Source: Vanessa cardui
Lineage: Eukaryota > Arthropoda > Insecta > Lepidoptera > Nymphalidae
Length of the DNA: 64,000 bases
Direction of reading: 5' to 3'
NCBI RefSeq assembly: GCF_905220365.1
Contig: NC_061135.1
Location: 5,423,501 to 5,487,500 of the forward strand
The notes under the pieces are model-generated. The model had not been told where the DNA came from. It did no database searches and saw nothing but the letters and a program-made list of their open reading frames with translations. The position numbers and the translations under genes were made by a program. This document shows, one piece after another, positions 33,839 to 44,625 of the stretch (position 1 is its first letter; each line of letters begins with the position of its first letter).

Positions 33839-35218
33839 CTAATGCTGCGTTAAGGTAAGTAGATTCAGATTATTGTTTGATATGCAAACATTAGCATTCG
33901 TGTCACTTGAGCTATTACAATAGTCAACGTAGACACTAGAAAAATGTGTTGCAAAGTAGTTTGCTATTACTCCCCAGTTATCAGAAGTGCTAACGCCGTT
34001 TGACATCACATTAGGTAGTTTTTCAGTTTCGCCTCTCCTTGTTTTTATGTAACTCCAGAAATAATTTGGATTTGTAATTATTTTAAATTCTAAAAATGCA
34101 ATATATGAACAGAAACAATTCAAAGCCATTTTGTCACAACGCTTTTTAAGAAGTGCTAAAGTTAATTCATCCATCGGATTCCTATATTTTTTAAATCTTA
34201 ATCTGATTCTATATTTTTCTTTGAGGGCTTTGATTAATGACTTGGAGAACCAATGAGGATATCTTTTACTTTTGACTCTTATTTTGGGCACAAAATTAGC
34301 AATTAATTTATTAATTTCAGAATAAAAAACATTCAACATATCATCGACTGAATGAGATGTGGAGAACTCTTGTGACCAATTCACCTTATCTAGTGCTTTA
34401 CCAATTTCAACATAATTGGCTTTAAAGAAATTTAATTTATGACTCGACGAATGTAAATCATTTTCAAGGCTTTTTGTTTTAGTGTACAAAAATGTAAATA
34501 ACAACGGTGGGTGCAGGGGATCAATTTTAGTTATTATATCGTCGGGTGGTTCGATAACTACACAAGGGCAATTACACATAGCGAGATCAAGAATCTTACT
34601 ATTGCAATTTTTTATGGAGTTGTACTGCATTAAGTTATTTAGAGCCATAAATTCGCATAAAGATCTTTCCATGTTATTGTATTGTTGACCAGGAGACGTT
34701 ACAAAGTTACCATCTTTATCAAACCACTTTATAGATCCAATATTAAAATCTCCTAAAATAACAGAAGTAGAACTATGAGCGAGTATTTTTTCCGCACTAT
34801 AAATAAAATGGGATAATAAGCTAGTATTAATCGGAGGAGGCAGGTAGACAGCACATAAATTTATATTTTTAGTGGAACCGGTAATACCTATGGGCAAGGT
34901 GATATTCACCCAGAGATCCTCACAAGAACTTTCATACTCGTACAACCTACGCGACTTAAATTTTCTTGAGATAGCCATTAGTACACCACCACCTTCCGTT
35001 TTAGTATTAAAACAAGTAATAGTTCGATCACGCCTGTATACATCATATTGTTGTAAATCAAAAATTTCGGAATCAAATACATTCGAATTAAGCCAGGTTT
35101 CTGTGAATACAAGCACATCATAGTTACAACATGAAGTTTTGATGTAAACGTCCTTAAGTTTTGTTTTCAAACCTCTGACATTCTGGTAATATATATTTAA
35201 TGAATCGAAGACAGTATA
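33839..35218 (-). pseudogene. LINE ORF2, endonuclease half, ending at an in-frame TAG
   Basis: APE-type endonuclease that nicks the target DNA. Visible motifs: LNIYYQNVRGLKTK at the start, VFTETWL with the catalytic glutamate, GGGVLMAI, AVYLPPP, ILGDFN (metal site), and a final DPLHPPLLF where this group usually has an SDH/DxHH-like motif. The frame is bounded upstream by TAA at 35219-35221, and no ATG occurs between that stop and the first endonuclease motif. The nearest upstream ATG (35235-35233) is in another frame. So the start codon is lost, shifted by an indel, or unconventional. The TAG at 33839-33841 separates this half from the RT. Confidence 0.92.
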
Positions 35219-35271
35219 TTAATAACAAAAGCATGCTACAGAATAAAATAAAAAAATAATAATCAGTATTC

Positions 35272-36357
35272 TTAATCAATTTTATCTAAAGAAGCCATAT
35301 CTTTAATGTGCCTATATTCACAGTTATCAGATTTTCTCATGAAAATTCTTCCATTACGGACCCAGATATAACGATACCCTTTCTGTCTCGCTTTCTGCCT
35401 AGCTGCGGCATGAAGCATCTTATTCTTTGGTGACAGATGTTCAACAACATAAATGTTCTGCTTCAGACCTCCAATACCCAAAAGTTTACTGTTGAGTTTG
35501 TCATCTGGGTTATTTTTGTTGTATTTTATAGATGCCGCTAGGAACGTGTCGCGAGTTCTTGGACTATCAAATTGTACGATGATGGACTTTGGTCTTGAGC
35601 TACTGGGATTTTGTTTTGCGATGCGCGTAACATTATGAATATTATCTTCAGTTATGTTGCATGATATAACCCTGCTTAACTGCATTATTGTATTTATCAG
35701 GTTCTCGTTCTTGTGTTCTGGCAAACATTGTAGTTCAACATTGCATGCTCTAGACTGTTGTTCCATGACATTGAGACGCATATCCAGATCTTGAATAGTC
35801 ACTTTTAGTTGCTCGTTTTCCTTATTTAAAGTGTCGAATGCCTTAAATTTGGTTCTTATCTCTGATTTAATATCCTCATACTGTTCGTTCATGAATTTCA
35901 TAGATTCTTTTACGGAACAAAGTTCATCCTTAATCGATTTTAATTCTTTGTTTACAAAGTTATCAATCGTGTCGTTAAAATGTTTTAGGAGATCTTTAAT
36001 TTCACTTCTAATTATATTACGTATCTCTTCTTGCGTAACGGGATTTTTTTTGGTGGGTTCAAGATTTTGCATAGCGACACTGCTACCCTTTTTACGGCGG
36101 GTGATGTTGTCTTCATCTAGTAATTTTGATGTTGAGTTTCCTGAACGTACTGGAGTATTATCAGCATTACCTCGTTTAGGCTTACATTCAGGGCATTGCC
36201 AAAAATATGTGTCATTAGAAGTGTAAGTCTTTTCGAGGGAAGATCCGACACAGGGTATATGGTAACTCTTCTTACATGATGAGCATGTTAAAAACTTCTC
36301 ATCGGCTTCTAATATTTGCGAGCAGGCAGTGCATAAATTATTAATTCTGTGTGCCAT
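35272..36357 (-). CDS. LINE ORF1 protein, PHD finger + coiled coil + FP25K-like domain
   Basis: 361 codons, intact. ATG at 36357 is chosen because the longer frame upstream to 36489 would need GTG, and the PHD finger follows at once. Residues ~8-58 hold a C4HC3 PHD-type zinc finger (CTAC, CSSC, H..C, CPEC). A basic, serine-rich linker (TRRKKGSS) follows, then a charged coiled coil (about 85-195, LNKENEQLKVTIQDLDMRL). The C-terminal domain (VELQCLPEHKNENLIN, PKSIIVQFDSPRTRDTF, VVEHLSPKNKMLHAAARQK, YIWVRNGRIFMRK) resembles the baculovirus FP25K family and the ORF1p of related insect LINEs. ORF1p is expected to bind element RNA as a multimer. It stops 50 bp before the ORF2 frame opens. Confidence 0.9.
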   Translation of the reverse strand: MAHRINNLCTACSQILEADEKFLTCSSCKKSYHIPCVGSSLEKTYTSNDTYFWQCPECKPKRGNADNTPVRSGNSTSKLLDEDNITRRKKGSSVAMQNLEPTKKNPVTQEEIRNIIRSEIKDLLKHFNDTIDNFVNKELKSIKDELCSVKESMKFMNEQYEDIKSEIRTKFKAFDTLNKENEQLKVTIQDLDMRLNVMEQQSRACNVELQCLPEHKNENLINTIMQLSRVISCNITEDNIHNVTRIAKQNPSSSRPKSIIVQFDSPRTRDTFLAASIKYNKNNPDDKLNSKLLGIGGLKQNIYVVEHLSPKNKMLHAAARQKARQKGYRYIWVRNGRIFMRKSDNCEYRHIKDMASLDKID

Positions 36358-36600
36358 TACGAGTAAACAAACTTTTAAAACACAATAATTATTTTTGCTC
36401 CGTCTTAATAAACACGAATGATTCACACCGCGACAAAAAGGTCTTAAGCGCCGTGCAGAAGTCGGCGCTTCCGCGTTATTAACGAACACTTGTTATTGTG
36501 CGAGTACCTCAGTTAATTTTAACCAAAACACTGCTTATATCCTTAAAAAACTGGTTAAAAGTTTGCACTTTTTTGATAATAATTCAGTATTTGTAACGAG

Positions 36601-37227
36601 GACACTTAAGATTGTTTGAATTTCGAAAATTATATCACAAACAACACTTGTTACATAGATTTAAACAATATTATTTCACAATTGACTTAGCAACGATGTT
36701 GTTGCAGCGACGAACGTATCATGTTGAATGTTTTATATGGTATTAGACCATAGAATTTCAAGTCTCGTCTCAAGAAGACTTACTTATTATTAATAAATTA
36801 TGCATTCATCGAAATACATAATCTTTTACAGTTTCGTAAACGAAATGTCATTGAACTTTGTGAGCTATACAAATTGGGCTCGCTCTAATTTCCATATAAA
36901 AATATTTTGATAAATTTATACGGCAACAAATCGCTTCGTCTTATTACGTGCTCCATCAGACGATGTCGGTTCGCATTATTGAGTCTGGAGAACCAAGGGA
37001 ATCTAGACCAACGATGAGTCATCTGAACACTTTGTCTTACAAATAAGATTTTATTAAAGACATAAGGAATACCATACACGGTTTTAGATTAAAAGGTTCC
37101 ATAGCATCTTATTTTCACAAGTTTTTGACAATAATCGAAATTCAACCATGATTAAATATTATTGAAAACCCAAGGAAAAATATATATCTTAAATTTGTAG
37201 GACACAAATTGTTTTTCATTGTACTAA
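36601..37227. other. unassigned DNA upstream of the LINE
   Basis: 36490-36740 may still be LINE 5' UTR (GC-richer, with AAGCGCC/GGCGCTT arms at 36446-36472 just outside ORF1). 36780-37227 is AT-rich, nothing recognised. Confidence 0.35.
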
Positions 37228-37345
37228 TTCGATTTACGAATATTATAAATGCCATAGTAACTCTGTCTATTTATATGTTGTTCTGTCACGACCAAACCAA
37301 TGAAACAAATTTGATATAATTTCGTATGATTTTTTTACGAATCGC
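37228..37345 (+). mobile_element. Helitron-like repeat, family C, 5' part only
   Basis: ACGAATATTATAAATGCCAT, TCTGTCACGACCAAACCAAT and TTTGATATAATTTCGTATG match the first ~110 bp of family C; the CTAGT half is missing. Confidence 0.55.
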
Positions 37346-40097
37346 CAAAGACCTGACAATCCAAAATCAAGCAACACATAGCAACAAATGACTATAAATT
37401 GGTTATCAAACTGAAGAGAATAGAACAGTGCACTGCGATTCTATAAGATCTCACTCGCAAAATGTTGTCAATGGACTAGGGTGATATGCTATTTTGATAC
37501 GCTATTATTGTAATTTTTCTAATTCTGATAGTCAATATCGCATACTACATTCTGACATTTCATATTAGTTGTCTGTTTTGAATTTTGAGTTTTGTTTCTA
37601 AGAGAACAATAAGGAGTTTTGTCTTTACATTTTTTGTAAATATATTATTATCAATGTACGTATAAATTGAATCTTATTTGTTTTGAATATCGAAATTGCA
37701 TTGGTAACAAATCAAATTATAAATTGCGTTAATACACTGTCATTTTATCAAAAAAATATGTACAATACATAAATATTTTTAACATATTGTTGTATTACTC
37801 TTAATCAATTCAATAAATATAAACCACTTTAGTTTCAAAAATTGGCGACCCGAAAATGTTACAAAATTTATTTTATTTACTTTTTTATCTCTAAATTCCT
37901 TTTCATGCAGAAAATTAAATAACACACAGAATACAATGTTACAATGTTTGACGTTTACTCATACGGGCACACGAGCTTTAATTAAAATGTATCCTCTGTA
38001 TTTGTTTGTTACTGTGTCCGTGATTTTGTTCATTGGATTTTTGCATGGAAATATTTTTGCCTCTAAGAATTTTACAGCTCCCAAAAATAAAACATACTTT
38101 CATTTGATGTAAAACAAACATAAATGTGAGATGTGAACTAAGTTCAATATTATAATGTAGGCCTTGGTTGTTGACTTCAACGATAAAAGAAGTGAGATTG
38201 AGTGCCAAGTTCAATAGTCAGTGATATTTTTAATATTGCTTAAAAGTGGGGAATACCGTGATTTTTTTGAATATAGAACTAAAATACAGATACATAAAAT
38301 GTAAAGTGTCTTAGACGGTTTGTAAAAAAAAATTCAAACTCTTATCACTGCATAAACTAAAGCACTGAAAAGTCTAAATTCAAATGTTCTCAATGCGACT
38401 CCAGGGACGATTATCCGCATAGTAAATTAAGTGGCATTAAGCTAGTTCTTCAAACTTATATTTAAAAAGAAAATTTGAAAAGAGGTCGTTTATACCTCAG
38501 CGAATAATCTTATTCAACTCCTATTTTATATTTAATGTATAGTAAAGAAGCTTCTGAAAATTACATTTCAAGTCAATTTGTAATACGCAAATGAAAAAGC
38601 AGTACACTTAAACCTGATCCACTTTATTTTGTGATTTATGAAACATTCTATTGGGCCATAAATTTTTCATATCAAATGTTACCAATGGAACAAAAAGCGA
38701 TATACTTATTTTTTATGTTATGAATAAGATTAAGATAATTTTAAAATTTAAACATTCGTACTTATATATAGTAGTAGAATTATTCATAAATATGTATAAG
38801 GTACATTTAAACAGATGTATGTAAATGTAAATAAAAAAGAATGATTACATCAAACTATAAAGCTTGATTAATGAAAACGGGCAGCATGGGAGAAATTCCC
38901 CCCCTCCCTCCATCTCACAATAAAATAGCGTGACAGATTAAGATCATAATCCCTCTCCATAATAGGAGAGCCTTTGTAGTGGATTTTTTTCGGCTTGTTG
39001 AGATTGAATGGAGAATGAGATCGAAATTCTTTTTCATTCAAGTACAACTCTAAAGAGATATTTATACTTTGAATCGTCAGATGTTTCTAGAGTGCAATTT
39101 GTACTGAGAATGATCACCGTGAATTGCTTATCAATTCATTTGTTTGTATTCAAGTAAAATAAAATAAAGTTGTTTTTTTTTATTATTATATTATTTTCCC
39201 ACGTAATTATCGTTTGTTAGAAAAAAGCAAATTAATAATACATTTTGTATCCTTTCTTATTATCATTAAGTCGTTTCAAAACATACATAAAGGTTTTATT
39301 GTCTTTATGGACAAGATAATGACAAGTTTAATGCATCTGCTCGGAAGAACATCACTAACGTATGTAACGACTCAGCTGCTCACTACTCACAAGCGACAGT
39401 AACTATTAGAAGTTAGGCACTTAAGAACTATCTTTACTTACCGTAAACTTGACAGGAAAATCGGAACAGAAAAATAAAATCGTTATGTATATGTATGTTT
39501 ACGTACACAAACGACATTCTATTGTGCTTTTCCGTTTAAAAATTGCTTGCAATGAGCAATTCTTCAGATCACCACATTTAGTAAACAATATTTTTGACAA
39601 TACTAGTGCTGTTTCTTTGATGACGTCACCGCTTTTCAACCGCTTTTATATTTTTTTATACGCATAATATCGAATAAAGCTTCGTTAATTCGAAACTAAT
39701 TTAATTCGCCTAAGTAACTCGTACATTCATTGAAAAAAAGTAAAATACATAAAACAATAGTTAAGTTACACCAGACAATAAAACTTTGTATAATCTTGCA
39801 GTTTTACATTATAGCTCATTTAAAATACATCATTATATTAAAAAGATACAAATAGCCAGTCCTGTAAAAACAGCGAGAAAGTTTGTCGGAAACCATCGGA
39901 TGCTTATAACTCGATTATTACTATATTTTATTGGAGAAAAGCTATTAGTTTCAAACTTAAGGGCAGCGAAGTATCAAGTGCATCCCTTGTTCAACCAGCC
40001 TTGAAGCGTAATTAATAAAAGAAAGTTACGATCAAAGCTAACTTACCATTATACGTACAGTAAAAAATGTAGTAAGTTTTTGTTAAATAAAATTAAT
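37346..40097. other. unassigned AT-rich DNA
   Basis: No gene. 38930-38995 (CCCTCTCCATAATAGGAGAG, CCTTTGTAGTGGAT) resembles the 3' block of a family A SINE and may be a remnant. A CRE-like TGATGACGTCACC lies near 39620. Open frames at 39214, 39449 and 39786 show no domains. Confidence 0.35.
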
Positions 40098-40210
40098 ATA
40101 TACTAATATTATAAATGCGAAAGTATCTCTGTCGCCTACCTCCTCACGCTTAAACATCTGAACCGATTTAGATGAAATTTGGTGTGCAGATATTTTTATT
40201 CTCGGATTCC
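40098..40210 (+). mobile_element. Helitron-like repeat, family C, 5' part
   Basis: ATACTAATATTATAAATGCG, AACCGATTTAGATGAAATTT and GGTGTGCAGATATTTTTATT. The rest has decayed or was never present. Confidence 0.6.
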
Positions 40211-40312
40211 CCAAAAGCTTTTTATAATTCACTCATTGAGAAAGTAATTTCACTATTTTTATGCTATTAGTACAATATTATAAATTCGAGCGAGTAGATC
40301 CGGGGGTTTGAC

Positions 40313-40450
40313 TCAAACTCAAATAACTTTATGCAATATAGAAGTATTACACTTTCTTATTAATGGTTAATTGAAACAGTACCACCGGTTCGGAAAAGAA
40401 AATACTTTGGCCTGAGAAGAACCGGCGAAAGAAACATACCGGGTTTTTTT
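40313..40450 (-). repeat. LINE 3'-end repeat, family E
   Basis: Plus strand ACTCAAACTCAAATAACTTT (tandem tail and AATAAAG-type end read on the minus strand, here changed), then GTACCACCGGTTCGGAAAAG and GAGAAGAACCGGCGAAAGAA. Close to 43594-43737 in the same orientation. Confidence 0.65.
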
Positions 40451-41383
40451 CTGTCTCATATATTATATAAACAATTTAGTATGAAATGAAATAGCCAGGA
40501 GGCGATCGTTTCATTCCCACGGTGTGCTATCGACTATATTATATTAAAGAGAATCAAACCCGCCAACGTAACTAAAATTGTTACTATACCCACAACAATA
40601 GTTAAAACAGAACTCAGTGTATTAATGTAATTATTTTTTATTCGATCGCGTATTTTGATATAACCTTTGTGGGACTCTCTCTTACGTGCCCTAGAGCGCA
40701 CGAAAGGCAGGTAATGTTATCTGATAATTAAGTCTATTTTATAAACATTATTCTATTGGATATCAAGAGTACTTCTGGTTTGCCCTCAAGCGACGTAACG
40801 GGTTGGCTGGCAATATCGGAAAAACGAATCTGGAATCTGTATTTCAATTGAAATGCAAATTATTACAAACCAATAACAATTACAAAAAATATAGAAAAGT
40901 TATTAAATATTGATATTGCCTTACATTTAAAGACGTATTTAAAAATATGCAATTTATTAACTCGAGTTGGTCTAGCAAACCTGATAATCAATATTGTTGG
41001 TTGTTGAAAGAATTTCAAATGTAAATCCAATCTTAAGCCTTGACTGATGAAAGTAACATAGAGTAATATAGAGTTAATTTTATAAAAAGAATTTCTTATC
41101 ATTATATAGCAGCATAATCAATGTATCAGCGAAGTATGTACTATACGCAGTATTCAAGAGCAGAGCGGCGGAGGAGATGAGGCGTGAAGGCGTAAGAGAT
41201 CGTCATGCCGTTTGTCATCACGGTATAGTCAGTCAATCACGGCAAAATTTCTATATATGCAAAATAATATCCGGCAGAAAAATACTTAGTAACTGTTTAC
41301 TCATATTCGTAAATGTATTTGTAAATACAAACATATGAAAACCTATAACAACATGTTTATCTAAGCACAATTATCTTAATTTA
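40451..41383. other. unassigned DNA with a family I patch
   Basis: No gene. 41160-41245 (GCGGCGGAGGAGATGAGGC, TCGTCATGCCGTTTGTCATC, ACGGTATAGTCAGTCAATC) is GC-rich and resembles 22385-22440. Confidence 0.35.
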
Positions 41384-41648
41384 AATAAATAAAAATTTTA
41401 ACAAAAAGAAAAACCGACTTCAAACAAAATACCAAAAGATCAGTAACACCAATTTTATGAGTGATTTGAACAATATCGACCGGACTGCTATCTATAATGC
41501 CAGCTCAATTGACGAAAAAATGAGTATATTCGATTCTTTATTAACTGATTTATTAGACGAACACGATCCGTTATGACCTATAAAGCTTAAGCATTTACAG
41601 AACAGACGAATTGATAACCTCCTCCCTTTTGAAGTCGGTTGAAAAACG
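41384..41648 (-). mobile_element. short member of the CCGACTTC element family carrying a LINE fragment
   Basis: It has the same termini as the composite elements at 7340 and 10692: TTTTAACAAAAAGAAAAACC then GACTTCAAAC at one end, GAATTGATAACCTCCTCCC then GAAGTCGGTTGAAAAA at the other. Its interior of ~170 bp is unrelated to theirs and encodes a piece of LINE ORF2 (41460-41600). Confidence 0.65.
41460..41600 (+). pseudogene. captured LINE ORF2 fragment (endonuclease-RT linker)
   Basis: A 47-codon frame with one in-frame TGA (41574-41576) includes IDEKMSIFDSLLTDLLDEHD and, after the stop, PIKLKHLQ. This pattern (a sequence ending EHxPL followed by PIKxKHL) is what I expect between endonuclease and RT in CR1-group LINEs. 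It is flanked on both sides by the element termini at 41384-41648. The identification is by eye and should be tested by alignment. Confidence 0.45.
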
Positions 41649-42596
41649 AATTATATGAGTTAACTACCAAAGAGTTATAGTATAGTACACTCATTCCAAT
41701 ACTCACACTAATAACTGCAATCGACCGGAGTAAATTCAACCGCAGACTCAAAGGTTTTACTTGCTTTTAAAGGTCTAAGAGTGAAAGACTTAAACTCCTA
41801 TCAGATAAGCCCCATAATTCAACATACGAATTCGATTTGAACCGAGGATCAGGATTTGCAATATTACAAGCTCGAACAATAAAAAGGCCAAGAGACATAT
41901 CATACGCATTATAATAAATCACATTACATACAAAACATTTGTAATACTAAACTAAATTCTTGGTACTCGTGAGCTTAGGTCTACATGAATTAACTAATTC
42001 AAAATGACAGTTTAGTTAATATTATAGGTTTTGTTAATTTAAGAAATTCGCAACTAATTCCTTTTATATTAAATATAAAACAGTATAAATTGAACTGTTA
42101 ATGATCTGTATTTACTATGATTCGTCGGCTAGTTTGACTGAGCCAGTATTTGATCTCCGGCCTCCGCTCGAAAAACCAATTGTTGGGGCCATACGGGTTG
42201 TCATTGGTTAGATTTGTGAACTGCATACTTTCAAATCGCAATCAACTTATATACTTATATTTCAGGTCGAATAATTCCAAAGAATTCAAATCGCCTTACA
42301 AATTAAAAACAAATACATATAACGTAAAATTAAATTTTTACTACCCATAAAAGTATCAAGGGAAATATAAAAGCGTAAAAACTTTTCCATTTGAGAAACT
42401 GAATTAAATATGAATAAATTCCGATTATTTACTTTCATAACATTAATAATTATTCTTATTCAATATTAATTCATTCGCATCGACGAGAAAGCAAAAAGAA
42501 ATGAATAAATTTATCAGCAATAAAATGCTTTGAACTCTCCATATATTTTGTACACAAACCTAAGAGCCATTTTGCGACATCATTTTAATAATGTAC
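41649..42596. other. unassigned DNA
   Basis: No gene. 42119-42200 (TCGTCGGCTAGTTTGACTGA, TGTTGGGGCCATACGGGTT) is a GC-richer patch of unknown origin. Confidence 0.35.
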
Positions 42597-42826
42597 TGCG
42601 GTCCGGGAAACTGCCTCAGTATGGTTGTGATCCGGTTTGAACGCTTAAATGTAGTGAGCCAGTGTAACTATTGACACAAGGGACATAATATCTTAGTTCC
42701 CAAAGTTGGTGGCGCATTGGCGATGAAAGAAATGGTTAATATTTCTTAAAGCTCCATTTTCTCTGAGCGGTGGCGATCACATACCATCAGATAGCCATTT
42801 ACTCGCCCGCCAACTTATATCATAAT
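42597..42826 (-). repeat. dispersed repeat, family G
   Basis: Reverse orientation: GTAGTGAGCCAGTGTAACTA, CACAAGGGACATAATATC, AAAGTTGGTGGCGCATTGG, ATACCATCAGATAGCC and the terminal CGCCCGCCAAC. The central block AGCGTCATTGTC is replaced by AGCTCCATTTTC. Confidence 0.7.
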
Positions 42827-43057
42827 AAAAATTTATATCAGAAAGAAAGTGGTAGAGAAGTATACGCGTTTGGAAATCAGATCAATGAACTTGTCTCAAA
42901 GTCGTTTTAATTTAAATAAAAATAAACAGAAACAAAAGTACATGCAACTATTCTACTCATCTAATAAGAAGTTTATTTATAAAACACTAATTAGCTGCGT
43001 TGTTTTGTCTTCGTTATTTTATCAGTTTTAAATCTATACATAAATTTATTGTATAAT

Positions 43058-43230
43058 TTAATATTATAAAGTTATTTACTTTATCTGTCTGATGATCTTT
43101 TGCGACCAAACAGCTAAACCGAATGTGATGAAATTTAGGATCTCCAAGAGAGAACATCGATGACTTTATACGCCAATACCGGACCAACCCCTAAAACGCG
43201 AGAGAAGTCACGGACAAAAGCTATATATTA
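43058..43230 (+). mobile_element. Helitron-like repeat, family C, decayed
   Basis: AATATTATAAAGTTATTTAC, TGCGACCAAACAGCTAAACC, ACCAACCCCTAAAACGCGAG and GTCACGGACAAAAGC retain the order of family C with about a 15 bp deletion around 43140. No CTAGT end remains. Confidence 0.6.
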
Positions 43231-43590
43231 TTTTAGTTTCGCTTAGATATATTTGAAGCAAATTATAAAAAATCAACTCAACTTAAAGGAAAGGAATCAT
43301 TGTCAGATTAAAAAAAAAAAGACTTTGACATTTAAATTAATATGGTCGCTTCTTTTTGAACTCGTTATTTTAAATAATCAGGGTTTGTGAATAATTCATT
43401 GCTAAGCCGAAAAATAATCTTGCTTCCTCATTCAAAGGCATTAACGGCGTCTTACGCAACAATTAAACAGAAAATTCGCATTGTATTAACGAGAGAATTT
43501 TCATAATTAAATTTGTGTATTACGTTAACTTGGAACCTTAACTAAGTAAGATGCTACAATTTTTACATATGTAAGGTTGACCGGACTTCA
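43231..43590. other. unassigned AT-rich DNA
   Basis: Nothing identifiable except a 10-base A run near 43311. Confidence 0.4.
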
Positions 43591-43593
43591 GTT

Positions 43594-43737
43594 TCAAACT
43601 CAAACTCAAATAACTTTATTCGATATAGAAGCATTACACTTTCTTATTGATGGTCAAGTGAAACACTACCACCGGATCGGAAAAGAAAATACCCTGACCT
43701 GAGAAGAACCGGCGAAAGAAATTCAGCGGGTTTATTT
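43594..43737 (-). repeat. LINE 3'-end repeat, family E, best copy
   Basis: Plus strand TTTCAAACTCAAACTCAAAT, AACTTTATTCGATATAG, ACACTACCACCGGATCGG and GAGAAGAACCGGCGAAAGAA. On the minus strand it ends AATAAAGTTATTTGAGTTTG, a polyadenylation-type signal followed by a (TTGAGT)-type tandem tail. Confidence 0.65.
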
Positions 43738-43856
43738 TATTTTTCTCTTTTTTTAGTTTTGAGTGTAGAATATAAGGAGGAACCATTTCACCTTGAAAAG
43801 TGTCATAAGTGTGCAGAAATTCACTGCTACTATCGAGAACGATAAATCACCTCTAA

Positions 43857-43890
43857 AAACATTTCAACACCTAAGGGTGTTGAAATGTTT
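43857..43890. repeat. perfect hairpin, 15 bp arms
   Basis: AAACATTTCAACACC (43857-43871) and its exact complement (43876-43890) around TAAG. Confidence 0.8.
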
Positions 43891-44523
43891 AATAAGGGTT
43901 TTGAAATAAAAAGCTGCGGAATGTCAAATAAAGTTATCGAAAAATCCAAACATACAAATCATGCTTTGATAAATTTTACAGGATTAGTCCAATTGTATAC
44001 AGTTGTAATGCTTGTAAATAATTTAAAATAATGCAGTGTAAAACGATAAATAAATAATATGAAAGAAAGAGACAGAAATAACATTGAAGATATTGACAGA
44101 TCATTAAAAATGGTAACGCGTGATGCAATCAGAACCATATTTCACATACACTTTCCTTGAACTCAATAAAAATATTTTGCGAAAATTATGGTAAATTATT
44201 ATCCTGCGAGATCTTTGAAAGTTGCTAGTTTAATTTAATTATCATGAAACTAGATAAAAGAATACGGTTGATCTAAAGGAGATAGCTCGTTAGAATAATA
44301 TTTTCTCTGGCAAAGGAAATTGGAATTAACGAGTCTGAAGTGCTTTAATATTTTACCGTTAGTATCTACTTTATACTTTCATAATTAACTAAATATATTT
44401 TACCTAAAAGAAAATTGGAAAATATAACTTTGAAACAATATACAAAAAAAGTATTAAAATTATTTCTATAAGGACCAGAAAATGTTGAAATTACAATTGG
44501 CTTGTTAGACTAATTAATTAATC

Positions 44524-44625
44524 AAAATAAAATCAAAATATACCATTCGAGTAGTTTTGAATTGTCATTTTACAAGTTAAAATGTAGATTGTATCAAGAG
44601 ACGAGAAGCTCAGTATTTTCTACAT
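44524..44625 (-). repeat. LINE 3'-end repeat, family E-like, decayed
   Basis: Plus strand AAAATAAAATCAAAATATAC, GTAGTTTTGAATTGTCATTT and ACGAGAAGCTCAGTATTTTC follow the order of the copy at 31055-31180. Confidence 0.45.

Larger units (their letters stand above)
32067..36600 (-). mobile_element. near-complete non-LTR retrotransposon (LINE), CR1/jockey group
   Basis: On the minus strand in order: 5' region (limit uncertain, beyond 36357), ORF1 (36357-35272), a 50 bp gap, ORF2 with endonuclease then reverse transcriptase (35218-32336), a 3' UTR of about 230 bp, and an (AAAT)n-type tail (plus strand TTTATTTATTTATTTATTTA near 32065-32103). An ORF1 with a PHD finger, an apurinic-type endonuclease and FADD-type RT place it in the CR1/jockey group of LINEs; the exact clade needs a tree. 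Only one nonsense change breaks ORF2, so the insertion is young. I could not find a convincing target-site duplication. Confidence 0.92.

Noticed and set aside
33654..36226. Plus-strand open frames over the LINE
   Set aside because: They are antisense to ORF1 and ORF2, which carry all recognisable domains.
36358..36489. Longer ORF1 starting at 36489
   Set aside because: The codon is GTG; ATG at 36357 directly precedes the PHD finger.
40098..43737. Tandem segmental duplication of a family C + family E block
   Set aside because: The C-to-E distances differ (about 100 bp against 360 bp) and the DNA between is unrelated; independent insertions are simpler.
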